Of a DNA stretch of 64,000 nt, positions 48,411 through 54,980 are shown one piece after another; positions within the stretch are counted from its first letter, which is position 1, and each line of letters begins with the position of its first letter. Made by a program: the position numbers and the translations under genes. The notes under the pieces are model-generated. The model did no database searches. It was not told the DNA's origin and saw only the letters and a list, made by a program, of their open reading frames with translations. Location of the stretch: positions 1-64,000 of the IMG/VR virus record IMGVR_UViG_3300005293_000009, one strand, 5' to 3'. This DNA comes from a virus.

Positions 48411-48532
48411 ACGTCCAGGTAGTAAACGCCGAAACGGTATTACGAAACAACGTGCCAAACCGGGTGAGTGGTTCCTGTGCCTCCCCGGCTCTCGGCAAAA
48501 CCCCGCTCATCAGTTACGGCGGGGTTTTGTTG
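48411..48532 (+). ncRNA. Candidate small non-coding RNA
   Basis: About 120 bases between a consensus promoter and a strong terminator. GCCGA near 48428 can pair with TCGGC near 48491, and CCGGG near 48457 with CCCGG near 48484, giving a nested fold. A 29-codon GTG frame overlaps but has no ribosome site. No known RNA family recognised; it does not fold as a tRNA. Confidence 0.5.
48496..48532 (+). terminator. Intrinsic terminator of the candidate RNA
   Basis: A perfect eleven-base stem CAAAACCCCGC / GCGGGGTTTTG with a twelve-base loop and a following T-rich tail. Confidence 0.92.
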
Positions 48533-48570
48533 TTGGTACGGCGTGCCACATAACCGTAACCGGTTTGTGG

Positions 48571-48576
48571 TAGGCT
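48571..48576 (+). promoter_or_regulatory. Leaderless -10 TAGGCT
   Basis: Six bases before the ATG at 48583; the -35 position does not resemble TTGACA, so strength is uncertain. Confidence 0.55.
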
Positions 48577-48582
48577 CGCAGC

Positions 48583-48831
48583 ATGTCCCACGTAGAGATT
48601 CACTGGCTTGAGACCGCAACCGATGCGGCACGCCTGGAGTACGCCGGTCTGCCCCGGCTCGACCTTGAACCGTCACAGTGCACGGCGTGCAACGCAAGAG
48701 TTGGGGAGGTAAACGGCACGAACGGTGATGTCTTCTGGAAACCGTGCGGCCTGGTGCTCAACGGTGATGCAATCGGCACGCTCTGCCGCAAGTGCTTCGC
48801 TCCAGTTGACAAAAGCCTCACGGCACGCTAA
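48583..48831 (+). CDS. Four-cysteine zinc protein
   Basis: 82 residues with C-T-A-C near residue 33 and C-R-K-C near 68, a split zinc ribbon. Unknown function. Confidence 0.7.
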   Translation: MSHVEIHWLETATDAARLEYAGLPRLDLEPSQCTACNARVGEVNGTNGDVFWKPCGLVLNGDAIGTLCRKCFAPVDKSLTAR

Positions 48832-48834
48832 GCT
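48806..48834 (+). promoter_or_regulatory. Leaderless promoter
   Basis: TTGACA and TAAGCT with a 17-base spacer, six bases before the ATG at 48841. Confidence 0.88.
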
Positions 48835-48840
48835 GACGGC

Positions 48841-49083
48841 ATGAGAAGCAACAGCAAACCGGTCCCGATTCGCGACCTGTCCGAAGAGGACCAACGCGGT
48901 CTCGTCGGAAACGTCGTGACCGTGAAGGTCTACGAAGACCTGGAAACACAGGAACCGTCCGCCACACTACATGGGCGGCTCGCCTTGATCGCCCTGACCC
49001 CGGACGGCACCGTCGTAGTCTTCGAGTACCAGCCCAACTTCCAGCCTGTACCGGCGTCTCAGCCGATCACTGTCGAGTGGTGA
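48841..49083 (+). CDS. Small beta protein, first of a likely paralogous pair
   Basis: 80 residues. The order helix, V-V-T-V-K-V, A-T-L-H-G-R-L-A-L, V-V-V-F-E-Y, P-V-P-A is shared with the next gene. Unknown function. Confidence 0.7.
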   Translation: MRSNSKPVPIRDLSEEDQRGLVGNVVTVKVYEDLETQEPSATLHGRLALIALTPDGTVVVFEYQPNFQPVPASQPITVEW

Positions 49084-49089
49084 CCCGGC

Positions 49090-49118
49090 TTGACAACGGT
49101 CGAACGGCACGCTAGGAT
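49090..49118 (+). promoter_or_regulatory. Near-leaderless promoter
   Basis: TTGACA and TAGGAT with a 17-base spacer; the ATG at 49126 is seven bases after the -10. Confidence 0.85.
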
Positions 49119-49125
49119 GGGAAGC

Positions 49126-49389
49126 ATGAAGGACACGTCCAAGACCATCCCACTCGCTGAGGTTGCTAGCTACAGCAACGGTGACCTCATCTATCTGATC
49201 GACCAGGTTGTCGTTCTCGACTTCACGGAGAACGGCGAGACCGCGACCGTAACTGGCACGCTCGAACTGCTGCTTCGAACCGACGAGGGGTTCGCCCTGA
49301 AGTTCGCCGGATACCCGGATGTCGTACCGGTGCCACTCGCCAGCGATGCAACGCTCTCGTTCACCGACTACGAGAAGTGGGGGCTCTGA
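49126..49389 (+). CDS. Small beta protein, second of a likely paralogous pair
   Basis: 87 residues from the ATG at 49126. D-L-I-Y-L, V-V-V-L-D-F, A-T-V-T-G-T-L-E-L and P-V-P-L-A line up with the gene before it. Similarity is low and read by eye. Confidence 0.7.
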   Translation: MKDTSKTIPLAEVASYSNGDLIYLIDQVVVLDFTENGETATVTGTLELLLRTDEGFALKFAGYPDVVPVPLASDATLSFTDYEKWGL

Positions 49390-49391
49390 TC

Positions 49392-49592
49392 ATGGCAGTT
49401 CATGGTGTGAGCGCAACCGCCAAGGGCAAGAACTCGGAACCGGGGGACTGGACCCTCAAGACCAACACCGGCAAGCCGGTACTGGATGAGAAGAACAAGC
49501 CCATCGCTGGGCTCTCATTCCGTTCGGCCAGTGACGCGGCGCGTAGTCACCTGACTCGTACGGGAGAGTACGTCTTCCCGATTCGCGGCTAA
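49392..49592 (+). CDS. Small hypothetical protein
   Basis: 66 residues from the ATG at 49392; a GTG at 49377 inside the upstream gene is an alternative. Contains A-T-A-K-G-K-N-S and A-A-R-S-H-L-T-R-T-G. Unknown; an antisense promoter lies just downstream. Confidence 0.65.
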   Translation: MAVHGVSATAKGKNSEPGDWTLKTNTGKPVLDEKNKPIAGLSFRSASDAARSHLTRTGEYVFPIRG

Positions 49593-49637
49593 GGCTGGGA
49601 GAGGCCTCGTCCACGTCCTCTGTTGTGTTATAAGTAC

Positions 49638-49666
49638 AGCATAGCAGGGTTCCCCCGATAGTGCAA
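49638..49666 (-). promoter_or_regulatory. Leftward promoter with no clear gene
   Basis: On the minus strand TTGCAC and TATGCT are 17 bases apart, followed by a leader with ACAACAGAGGA. It points into the 3' end of the gene at 49392. Only an unconvincing 52-codon GTG frame follows, so it may make an antisense RNA or be a relic. Confidence 0.6.
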
Positions 49667-49677
49667 TACCTAAATGA

Positions 49678-49713
49678 AAGAATTCCGTCTGGACTCCAGG
49701 CGGAATTTCTTTT
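49678..49713 (+). terminator. Intrinsic terminator
   Basis: Twelve-base stem AATTCCGTCTGG / CCAGGCGGAATT with one wobble and a three-base loop, followed by TCTTTTG. Confidence 0.88.
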
Positions 49714-49723
49714 GCCCTAGGAC

Positions 49724-49752
49724 TTGACACCGGCTCCAGCTTGCCGTAGTGT
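49724..49752 (+). promoter_or_regulatory. Promoter with leader
   Basis: TTGACA and TAGTGT with a 17-base spacer. A 34-base leader ends in GAAGGGAAAACA before the ATG at 49787. First of the right-hand leadered class. Confidence 0.85.
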
Positions 49753-49786
49753 AGGAACTACCAACCCGGTCAACGAAGGGAAAACA

Positions 49787-50140
49787 ATGACCAACACACT
49801 CACCCCCGAGCAGCTTGAGCAGCTTGCCAGCATCGAGGTAGGCATGGGAGCGACCTACCGCACGGCACTCGGCGGCATCTACATCCCGTTCACCGTGGTC
49901 GCCGTGCGGCGCGGAGGCAAGGAAGTCGATGTGCGCCGCGACAAGACGATCATCGTGGAGCGCAAGAGCGGCTGGGAAGACAACCACGTCAAGGCGTACG
50001 AGTACGACCCCGAGGGTCGGCTCGAAACCTACACGCTCCGGAACAACGGCCAGTACATCGCAAAGGGCGAGCCGAAAGAGCGCTGGTCCTCGACACTCCA
50101 GATCGGCTACCGCCGTGACTGGACAGACATGAGCATGTGA
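49787..50140 (+). CDS. Hypothetical protein
   Basis: 117 residues, N-terminal helix (P-E-Q-L-E-Q-L-A) then a beta-rich basic part (V-D-V-R-R-D-K-T-I-I-V). Unknown; overlaps the next start by one base. Confidence 0.75.
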   Translation: MTNTLTPEQLEQLASIEVGMGATYRTALGGIYIPFTVVAVRRGGKEVDVRRDKTIIVERKSGWEDNHVKAYEYDPEGRLETYTLRNNGQYIAKGEPKERWSSTLQIGYRRDWTDMSM

Positions 50141-50373
50141 TGAACCGGCTCGCGAAAGACGGGTACGACCGTTGCGAGTGCGGGTGCAAGTACTGGGAGC
50201 ACGACCGCTGTATCGACTGCGGCACGTACATCCGGTCTGCACTCGTGCTCGACGTGAAGGACGCGCAGGAAGACTACGACCGTGCGTCCATCCCCCAGCT
50301 TGCCGCAGCGCAAGCAGAACTGAAGCGTGCGAGAAACCGTCTCGCTCAGCTTGACAAGCAACTTCTAGGCTAG
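50140..50373 (+). CDS. Zinc-ribbon protein with helical tail
   Basis: 77 residues from the ATG at 50140 (GTG at 50137 also possible). C-E-C-G-C and C-I-D-C-G make a ribbon; the remaining part, A-A-Q-A-E-L-K-R-A-R, is helical. Confidence 0.75.
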   Translation: MNRLAKDGYDRCECGCKYWEHDRCIDCGTYIRSALVLDVKDAQEDYDRASIPQLAAAQAELKRARNRLAQLDKQLLG

Positions 50374-50379
50374 TAAGGT
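50351..50379 (+). promoter_or_regulatory. Leaderless promoter
   Basis: TTGACA and TAAGGT with a 17-base spacer, six bases before the ATG at 50386. Confidence 0.88.
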
Positions 50380-50385
50380 AGGAAC

Positions 50386-50763
50386 ATGAGATTCAACATC
50401 GTACACGAGCGCAGTGACACCGTGGTTGGCGAGGCCGACCAGGTGGAGGTCGCGCAGTCCGTACTCTCCGGAATTTACGGCGAGATGTTCGTCGTCATCG
50501 ACAAGTGGAGCGGTGTGGCACTCGACCGCCCTGCCCAGAACGCCGTACCTGGAGCATCAATCCTCACGGAAGAGCAGCTTCCCTGGGGCACCATCGACCT
50601 TCTCTCTCGCGAGGGCAAAAAGGTTCTCGCGATCAAGCTCGTCCGCGAACTGACGCACCTGGGCCTCGGTGAAGCCAAGGATGTCGTTGACCGCCGTGTG
50701 GTCGAAGCCAACCGGCTCGCGCAAGAGCAGGCCCGACTTGACGAAGAGCGTCGGAACTGGTAG
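50386..50763 (+). CDS. Protein with ribosomal L7/L12 C-terminal-like segment
   Basis: 125 residues. Residues 76-103 read G-K-K-V-L-A-I-K-L-V-R-E-L then L-G-L-G-E-A-K-D-V-V-D, the hallmark of the L7/L12 C-terminal domain that recruits translation factors to the ribosome. The N-terminal 70 residues are unrelated to L7/L12. It may bind EF-Tu/EF-G or the ribosomal stalk proteins; similar short domains occur in other actinobacterial and phage proteins with unknown role. Confidence 0.75.
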   Translation: MRFNIVHERSDTVVGEADQVEVAQSVLSGIYGEMFVVIDKWSGVALDRPAQNAVPGASILTEEQLPWGTIDLLSREGKKVLAIKLVRELTHLGLGEAKDVVDRRVVEANRLAQEQARLDEERRNW

Positions 50764-50766
50764 GGT
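50738..50766 (+). promoter_or_regulatory. Leaderless promoter
   Basis: TTGACG and TAGGGT with a 17-base spacer, six bases before the ATG at 50773. Confidence 0.85.
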
Positions 50767-50772
50767 TAAGAC

Positions 50773-51087
50773 ATGAGCACACAGGAAATTCGCCAGGCAG
50801 AACTGGCGCTCGCGGAAGCCAACCGTGCCGTCCGAATCGCGCAGCTTCAACTGGCTCGCGCTAAGAGCCGGGAGCCGGAAGAGCCCCCGGTCGATACGAC
50901 CCTCCAGATCAAGGTCCAGTATCGCGAGGGCGAGAAGGCCTACACGTACGTCGCATACCGCACCCCCGAAGGCTACTGGCTCGTTACGGGTCGGAACTAC
51001 GCGGGCAAGCGGCTCGGGTGGGAAGACATTCTCCACCTGGCTGACAAGAACTATTCGGGTCCCGCGCATCTGCGCGTCCTGAAGTAA
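50773..51087 (+). CDS. Helical/beta hypothetical protein
   Basis: 104 residues: an N-terminal Ala/Glu/Arg coiled segment (about 5-35) and a C-terminal beta part with Y-T-Y-V-A-Y-R. Unknown. Confidence 0.7.
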   Translation: MSTQEIRQAELALAEANRAVRIAQLQLARAKSREPEEPPVDTTLQIKVQYREGEKAYTYVAYRTPEGYWLVTGRNYAGKRLGWEDILHLADKNYSGPAHLRVLK

Positions 51088-51118
51088 CAAGCTGCCGGTT
51101 TCTCCTTCCGGCTTCCCC

Positions 51119-51160
51119 GGCCCCGGCTCGCGTCCTCCCTTCCGCGAGTCGGGGCCTTCT
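51119..51160 (+). terminator. Intrinsic terminator
   Basis: A fourteen-base stem from GGCCCCGG to CGGGGCC with one wobble and a ten-base loop, followed by TTCT. Confidence 0.88.
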
Positions 51161-51162
51161 CC

Positions 51163-51186
51163 GTTTAGTGCCCGGACTCTTACGTG
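51163..51186 (+). repeat. 24-bp intergenic motif, copy 1
   Basis: GTTTAGTG, CCCGGA, CTCTTACGTG. Lies just after a terminator and 35 bases before the next -35. Confidence 0.9.
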
Positions 51187-51221
51187 GTTATGGATGCCGA
51201 AGATAAGGTCATCGCTTATAG

Positions 51222-51250
51222 TTGACATGCGGTACCGGATCATGTAAGCT
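51222..51250 (+). promoter_or_regulatory. Promoter with leader
   Basis: TTGACA and TAAGCT with a 17-base spacer; the leader ends in GAAGGGAAATCGAA before the ATG at 51279. Confidence 0.88.
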
Positions 51251-51278
51251 GGAGCTACGCCGACGAAGGGAAATCGAA

Positions 51279-51488
51279 ATGGCGAAGATGCTGACAGTGC
51301 AGGTTGAGGAAGGCCCCCTGGTCATTCCGGTTGCCGTGGATGTGTGGCAGGAGTGGATCGACGTTCACGCCGACGAGGATGAGGATGGGTTCGCGCTCGC
51401 AGAGGCGTACCTCTACGCCGACGAGGATGGTGCGATCATCTGCCAGTGTTGCGGCGTGAACTACAACCCGGCAGTTGACAAGGACTGA
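51279..51488 (+). CDS. Acidic small protein with Cys pair
   Basis: 69 residues. D-E-D-E-D near 33 and C-Q-C-C near 58. Possible metal binding; unknown. Confidence 0.75.
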   Translation: MAKMLTVQVEEGPLVIPVAVDVWQEWIDVHADEDEDGFALAEAYLYADEDGAIICQCCGVNYNPAVDKD

Positions 51489-51503
51489 AGAGTCCTGTAG
51501 GCT
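51475..51503 (+). promoter_or_regulatory. Promoter with leader
   Basis: TTGACA and TAGGCT with a 17-base spacer; leader ends in GGAAGGGAAATC before the ATG at 51532. Confidence 0.9.
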
Positions 51504-51531
51504 GTAACTACAACGAACAGGAAGGGAAATC

Positions 51532-51849
51532 ATGTTCACTCTCAAGCTCACCGATTCCGATGAGGCACTCCAGGTCGAAGGCATCGACCTCAACGTCTGG
51601 GACTCGAACCTCTACGGCTCTGGACCGGCGCGCGGTATCGTGGTCACCGGATACCCCATGTTCAAGGACGAGAACGGTCTCTGGGACACCGACACCGATG
51701 TCATCCTGTTCAGCGCCGACACCAACTTCAATCCGGAAGAGTGGGACGAAGACGCCTGGTACGGCCTGAGCGAGGACACCGCCCCCGGCGAGGTCCCGAA
51801 TGAAGTCATGACCCTCGTCAATAACATCCTCAAGGAGCTTTCGGTATGA
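51532..51849 (+). CDS. Acidic hypothetical protein
   Basis: 105 residues with many Asp/Glu and Trp, including N-P-E-E-W-D-E-D-A-W-Y. Beta-rich first half. Overlaps the next start (ATGA). Confidence 0.75.
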   Translation: MFTLKLTDSDEALQVEGIDLNVWDSNLYGSGPARGIVVTGYPMFKDENGLWDTDTDVILFSADTNFNPEEWDEDAWYGLSEDTAPGEVPNEVMTLVNNILKELSV

Positions 51850-52037
51850 GCACGATCACCGTTCACCCCCGGTTCGCCACCCTGGAATGGGCGTGCAACA
51901 ACGACGATGAGCACGAGGGTGCGGACGACCAGGAAATCGTCCTCCAGCCTCTCTCGGACATCGAGGATTCCGGCACCGCGATCTGCCCGCAGTGTGGCGA
52001 GGACATGGAACTCGTGAGCGTGACTGTCACGCAGTAG
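51846..52037 (+). CDS. Acidic zinc protein
   Basis: 63 residues with N-terminal W-A-C and C-terminal I-C-P-Q-C-G-E; three or more Cys could bind zinc. Unknown. Confidence 0.75.
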   Translation: MSTITVHPRFATLEWACNNDDEHEGADDQEIVLQPLSDIEDSGTAICPQCGEDMELVSVTVTQ

Positions 52038-52060
52038 TCCCAAAGTAGTGCGGGTCGGGT

Positions 52061-52089
52061 TTGACATCCGGCCCGCATTGCTGTACGCT
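52061..52089 (+). promoter_or_regulatory. Promoter with leader
   Basis: TTGACA and TACGCT with a 17-base spacer; leader ends in GGAAGGGAAACCA before the ATG at 52120. Confidence 0.88.
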
Positions 52090-52119
52090 TGAAGTATCAG
52101 CCAAACGGAAGGGAAACCA

Positions 52120-52581
52120 ATGGCATCTCTCACTCAGACTCAACTCGAAGCGAACGCGCTTCTCCGTCAGCACGGCCTCTACGAGAAGGGGTGGCGGTTC
52201 ATCTGGGACAACGCGAAGACGCGCGGCGGTCAGTGCAAGCACCGCGAGCGCACGATCAGCATGAGCAAGTACCTCGTGCCGCTGTGGTCCGAGGACCAGG
52301 TGACGCAGACGCTCATCCACGAGGTCGCGCACGCGGTCGTGGGTCCCGGCAACGGGCACGGCCCCGTATGGGCGCGGCAGATGCGCGCCATGGGTGTGCG
52401 GGCGGATCGTTGCCACAGCAACGAGACCGTACAGGGCCGGTACCTTGCGATCTGCGACCACTGCGGCGTGGAGGCACACCGCGCGCACCGCATGAGCCCC
52501 GCCATGAAGCAGGGCCGACACCTTCACGCGGCGTGCCGCAAGCCGGTGCGGTGGGTTGACACCGCCACCCTGGTGCGGTAA
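52120..52581 (+). CDS. SprT-like metalloprotease with C-terminal zinc part
   Basis: 153 residues. H67-E-V-A-H71-A is the protease motif, G-H-G-P-V-W-A-R-Q-M follows, and C-D-H-C near 112 with C-R near 145 may be a zinc ribbon. This is closer to full SprT than the protein at 34217. SprT/Spartan relatives clear DNA-protein crosslinks. Confidence 0.88.
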   Translation: MASLTQTQLEANALLRQHGLYEKGWRFIWDNAKTRGGQCKHRERTISMSKYLVPLWSEDQVTQTLIHEVAHAVVGPGNGHGPVWARQMRAMGVRADRCHSNETVQGRYLAICDHCGVEAHRAHRMSPAMKQGRHLHAACRKPVRWVDTATLVR

Positions 52582-52584
52582 GGT
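52556..52584 (+). promoter_or_regulatory. Leaderless promoter
   Basis: TTGACA and TAAGGT with a 17-base spacer, six bases before the ATG at 52591; one of the few leaderless units right of 51 kb. Confidence 0.88.
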
Positions 52585-52590
52585 AGAGGC

Positions 52591-52824
52591 ATGGCAAGAG
52601 AAACGCGCCGGGTCCGGGTCGAAGACATCGATCCGGGCCTTGAGCAGGAGAACCCGCAGACCTGGCTTCGCATCCTGCCGTATGACGGGTGCGGTCAGTA
52701 CAACGCGGATCGCACCATGCGGTACATCAACTGGTGCGACCCGGACGATGACGATGAGTACCCGGTACAGCACGGACAATGGTACCCGGTCGGCACACTG
52801 ATACCGCTTGACTTCTACGTCTAG
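52591..52824 (+). CDS. Small hypothetical protein
   Basis: 77 residues with R-V-R-V-E-D-I-D and acidic D-D-D-D-E-Y; Tyr/Trp-rich. Unknown. Confidence 0.7.
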   Translation: MARETRRVRVEDIDPGLEQENPQTWLRILPYDGCGQYNADRTMRYINWCDPDDDDEYPVQHGQWYPVGTLIPLDFYV

Positions 52825-52836
52825 ACCCTGTAAGCT
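52808..52836 (+). promoter_or_regulatory. Promoter with leader
   Basis: TTGACT and TAAGCT with a 17-base spacer; leader ends in GAAGGGAAATCGAA before the ATG at 52868. Confidence 0.88.
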
Positions 52837-52867
52837 GTAAGTACAAGCCAACCGAAGGGAAATCGAA

Positions 52868-53197
52868 ATGGCAACGTACACAGACGACATTGACCCGGAG
52901 GGCCGCTTCTGGGTCCACGACACCGTGACGGACGATCAGCCGGATGTCGGCATGCCGTTCGGTGAAGCGACGGTCGGGATCGTGGACGAGCACGAGGGCG
53001 GTGTGGTGCTGTACTGCCACGAGGCTTCCGCGCCGTCCATCCTCAAAATGCTCCGCCGATCAGCCGCACCGGGAAAGCTGGTGTTTCAGGGCGCAATCGT
53101 GGACACGCACCAGGAGCTTCCCGAGTCCGAGCGGTTCGTCACGGTCTGGGGCGAGACGGAGTGGTTCGAGCGCGTCAAGCTCGCGCGGTTCGAGTAA
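52868..53197 (+). CDS. Hypothetical protein
   Basis: 109 residues, alpha-beta, with G-G-V-V-L-Y-C-H-E-A near 48 and a basic helix after it. No known family. Confidence 0.75.
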   Translation: MATYTDDIDPEGRFWVHDTVTDDQPDVGMPFGEATVGIVDEHEGGVVLYCHEASAPSILKMLRRSAAPGKLVFQGAIVDTHQELPESERFVTVWGETEWFERVKLARFE

Positions 53198-53230
53198 ACA
53201 GCACGCCGCCTCCGGGCGGCTTTGCTGTTT
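53196..53230 (+). terminator. Terminator overlapping the 24-bp motif
   Basis: AAACAGCA and GCCGCC pair with GGCGGC and TGCTGTTT. The final GTTT is also the first four bases of motif copy 2. Confidence 0.85.
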
Positions 53231-53250
53231 AGTGCCGATCCTCTTGCGTG
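53227..53250 (+). repeat. 24-bp intergenic motif, copy 2
   Basis: GTTTAGTG, CCGATC, CTCTTGCGTG. Eleven bases before the next -35, and sharing four bases with the preceding terminator. Confidence 0.9.
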
Positions 53251-53260
53251 CGGATGCGGC

Positions 53261-53289
53261 TTGACATTGGCGTGCGGATGCGATACGCT
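53261..53289 (+). promoter_or_regulatory. Promoter with leader
   Basis: TTGACA and TACGCT with a 17-base spacer; leader ends in GGGAAGGGAACCCC before the ATG at 53317. Confidence 0.88.
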
Positions 53290-53316
53290 TGAGGTACATC
53301 GAGGGAAGGGAACCCC

Positions 53317-53637
53317 ATGAAGGAATACCAAGTCAGCCTGAGCCTGCCGGTCGAAGCGCTGGACGTTGCGGGCGCGGTCGCAGAGTTTCGCTGGGACGTG
53401 GCGAACGGGCCTGCCTATGTGTACGGCGTGGATACGGGCGAGGAACTGCTGAGCTACGACTCGGAGACTCGCACCGCTACCGCTGGCGCACGGATCGACA
53501 AGGGCGCGCTTGACGCGCTCGCGGATCGCGTGCTTGACCGTGCGGACGTGGACGAGACAGGCTACCTCATCGCGGGCGCGGATGAGGTTCGCGACATCCT
53601 CCGTGACGAGCTTTACAAGCTGCTCGGCATGGTGTAG
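53317..53637 (+). CDS. Hypothetical protein
   Basis: 106 residues. Strand-rich first half, helical C-terminal half (R-V-L-D-R-A-D, V-R-D-I-L-R-D-E-L). Unknown. Confidence 0.75.
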   Translation: MKEYQVSLSLPVEALDVAGAVAEFRWDVANGPAYVYGVDTGEELLSYDSETRTATAGARIDKGALDALADRVLDRADVDETGYLIAGADEVRDILRDELYKLLGMV

Positions 53638-53640
53638 GCT
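53612..53640 (+). promoter_or_regulatory. Leaderless promoter
   Basis: TTTACA and TAGGCT with a 17-base spacer, six bases before the ATG at 53647. Confidence 0.78.
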
Positions 53641-53646
53641 AGAGCC

Positions 53647-53904
53647 ATGGGACAGACACAGACCACCAAGCTCGCCGGTAGCCTCGCGGTCGGGGATCGC
53701 ATCCTCTGGGACGGCGTGCCTGCAACGGTGACGTACCGCCAGAACTACCGGGTGGCGATGCTCCCCGGCGTGCAGACCGAACTCATGGTGCAGGGCGAGA
53801 ACTTCACCGCCGCGACCACGATCAACGCGGGCGATGCGGTCGTCATGGCAGACGAGCCGTGTGCCAAGTGCGCGAACGGGATGCATCGCGGGGTGCTCGC
53901 GTGA
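53647..53904 (+). CDS. Small protein with Cys pair
   Basis: 85 residues, beta-rich, ending with C-A-K-C-A-N-G-M. Unknown; overlaps the next start by GTGA. Confidence 0.7.
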   Translation: MGQTQTTKLAGSLAVGDRILWDGVPATVTYRQNYRVAMLPGVQTELMVQGENFTAATTINAGDAVVMADEPCAKCANGMHRGVLA

Positions 53905-54050
53905 CGCTCGGAGATGAGGCGCAGAAGTACGCCGACCTCGCAACGGGCGCGCTCGAAGAGTCGAAGCGCCGGTCAGACCCCCGCGAAGCCGACCGAGACA
54001 TCGCACGCGCGGCAGTCTACGCGCAACTGGCTCGCGCCGCGCAGAGTTGA
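53901..54050 (+). CDS. 49-residue helical protein, GTG start
   Basis: Ala/Arg/Asp-rich helix with Y-A-D-L-A-T-G-A-L-E-E-S. Overlaps the preceding stop; likely co-translated with it. Confidence 0.65.
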   Translation: MTLGDEAQKYADLATGALEESKRRSDPREADRDIARAAVYAQLARAAQS

Positions 54051-54075
54051 CAGCTTGCCGCCGATGCGGTAAGCT
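54047..54075 (+). promoter_or_regulatory. Promoter with leader
   Basis: TTGACA and TAAGCT with a 17-base spacer; leader ends in GAGAAGGGAAATCTC before the ATG at 54112. The -35 overlaps the preceding stop. Confidence 0.88.
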
Positions 54076-54111
54076 CGAAGTATCACAACGACAACCGAGA
54101 AGGGAAATCTC

Positions 54112-54477
54112 ATGCTCAACCTCTACTCCACCCCCTCACACATCGAGGCACCGGACTTCGGCAAGTACTTCGGGCGTGACGGTCTGGGATACCAGGCCTA
54201 CGCGGAAGCGGAACAGGCGTACATCGACGCGCTGAAAGCGTGGGCGAAGAAGCTCGCACCGGCATCGCCCATCGCTGGCGAGCTTGTCAGCATGCCCTAC
54301 GCGGACGGTGCCGCGCTGTACATCATCGTGCAGTCGTCGGGCAAGCACGGACTCATGCCGGTGCCGGTCGGGGACGCCTGGCGCGACCCGAACTTCGAGC
54401 AGTACGCAACGGTCGCCGCACTGAAAGACATGGTGGCGCGGAACCGACGCTTCGAGAAGGCGCGGGCGCGCGTTTGA
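54112..54477 (+). CDS. Hypothetical protein
   Basis: 121 residues with a helical middle (Y-A-E-A-E-Q-A-Y-I-D-A-L-K-A-W) and basic C-terminus. Its first residues (L-N-L-Y-S-T-P-S-H-I) resemble the start of the DUF7178-like gene at 59949 (L-N-T-I-P-T-P-A-H-I). Confidence 0.75.
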   Translation: MLNLYSTPSHIEAPDFGKYFGRDGLGYQAYAEAEQAYIDALKAWAKKLAPASPIAGELVSMPYADGAALYIIVQSSGKHGLMPVPVGDAWRDPNFEQYATVAALKDMVARNRRFEKARARV

Positions 54478-54502
54478 CACTCTGAACGTGAGGGTGTAGT
54501 CT
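54474..54502 (+). promoter_or_regulatory. Leaderless promoter
   Basis: TTGACA and TAGTCT with a 17-base spacer, six bases before the ATG at 54509. Confidence 0.88.
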
Positions 54503-54508
54503 GGGGAC

Positions 54509-54763
54509 ATGGCAAACGAACCGGACTACATCCTCACGATCAAGATGTCCAAGCACGGCGCGGAGGACGCGCTGGAGAAGTTCGACGGCTGGGAGGGCAC
54601 GCGGCACATCGCGAGCGTCCCGGACGATGACGGTGCGCGCATCGTCACAATCTGGCATGTGCCGAACGCAACCGTAGGCGCGGGGATCATCCTCTCATGC
54701 GGAGGCTGGATCGATGACCTCGTTTGGGGAGACTACCGTCTCATCCCGAATCGGCGTCTGTAG
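54509..54763 (+). CDS. Small hypothetical protein
   Basis: 84 residues. Y-I-L-T-I-K-M-S-K-H-G, helix, H-I-A-S-V-P-D-D-D, strand: a ferredoxin-like order. Overlaps the next GTG start. Confidence 0.7.
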   Translation: MANEPDYILTIKMSKHGAEDALEKFDGWEGTRHIASVPDDDGARIVTIWHVPNATVGAGIILSCGGWIDDLVWGDYRLIPNRRL

Positions 54764-54900
54764 TGGCGCGCGTCATCGACCCCAGCACAGGGGAGGACGT
54801 GCGGACGTGTGCCGGATGCGGCATCGACCATGATGCGGAAGGCTTGACGTGCTTCAACGCGCGGGACTTGTGCATCGACTGTTGTGGCGAGACTCACTGA
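54763..54900 (+). CDS. 45-residue zinc protein, GTG start
   Basis: C-A-G-C-G, C-F-N and C-I-D-C-C give five or six Cys in 45 residues. One-base overlap with the stop before. Probably a zinc ribbon. Confidence 0.65.
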   Translation: MARVIDPSTGEDVRTCAGCGIDHDAEGLTCFNARDLCIDCCGETH

Positions 54901-54916
54901 AAGGCCCTCCGGGGCG

Positions 54917-54940
54917 AACGCAAGAGTATGGGCACTAAAC
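54917..54940 (-). repeat. 24-bp intergenic motif, copy 3
   Basis: Reading on the minus strand: GTTTAGTG, CCCATA, CTCTTGCGTT. Lies between two convergent genes. Confidence 0.88.
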
Positions 54941-54948
54941 GTGCAACG

Positions 54949-54978
54949 CGAAAGGGCACCCTCTCGGATGCCCTTTCG
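54949..54978. terminator. Bidirectional terminator between convergent genes
   Basis: Ten-base perfect stem CGAAAGGGCA / TGCCCTTTCG with a ten-base loop, placed between converging units at 54763-54900 and 54981-55145. Confidence 0.8.
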
Positions 54979-54980
54979 GA

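Noticed and set aside
48411-48500. tRNA in the small-RNA locus
   Set aside because: Length is roughly right and GCCGA/TCGGC could close it, but there is no T-loop sequence and no D-arm; kept as a small RNA of unknown type.
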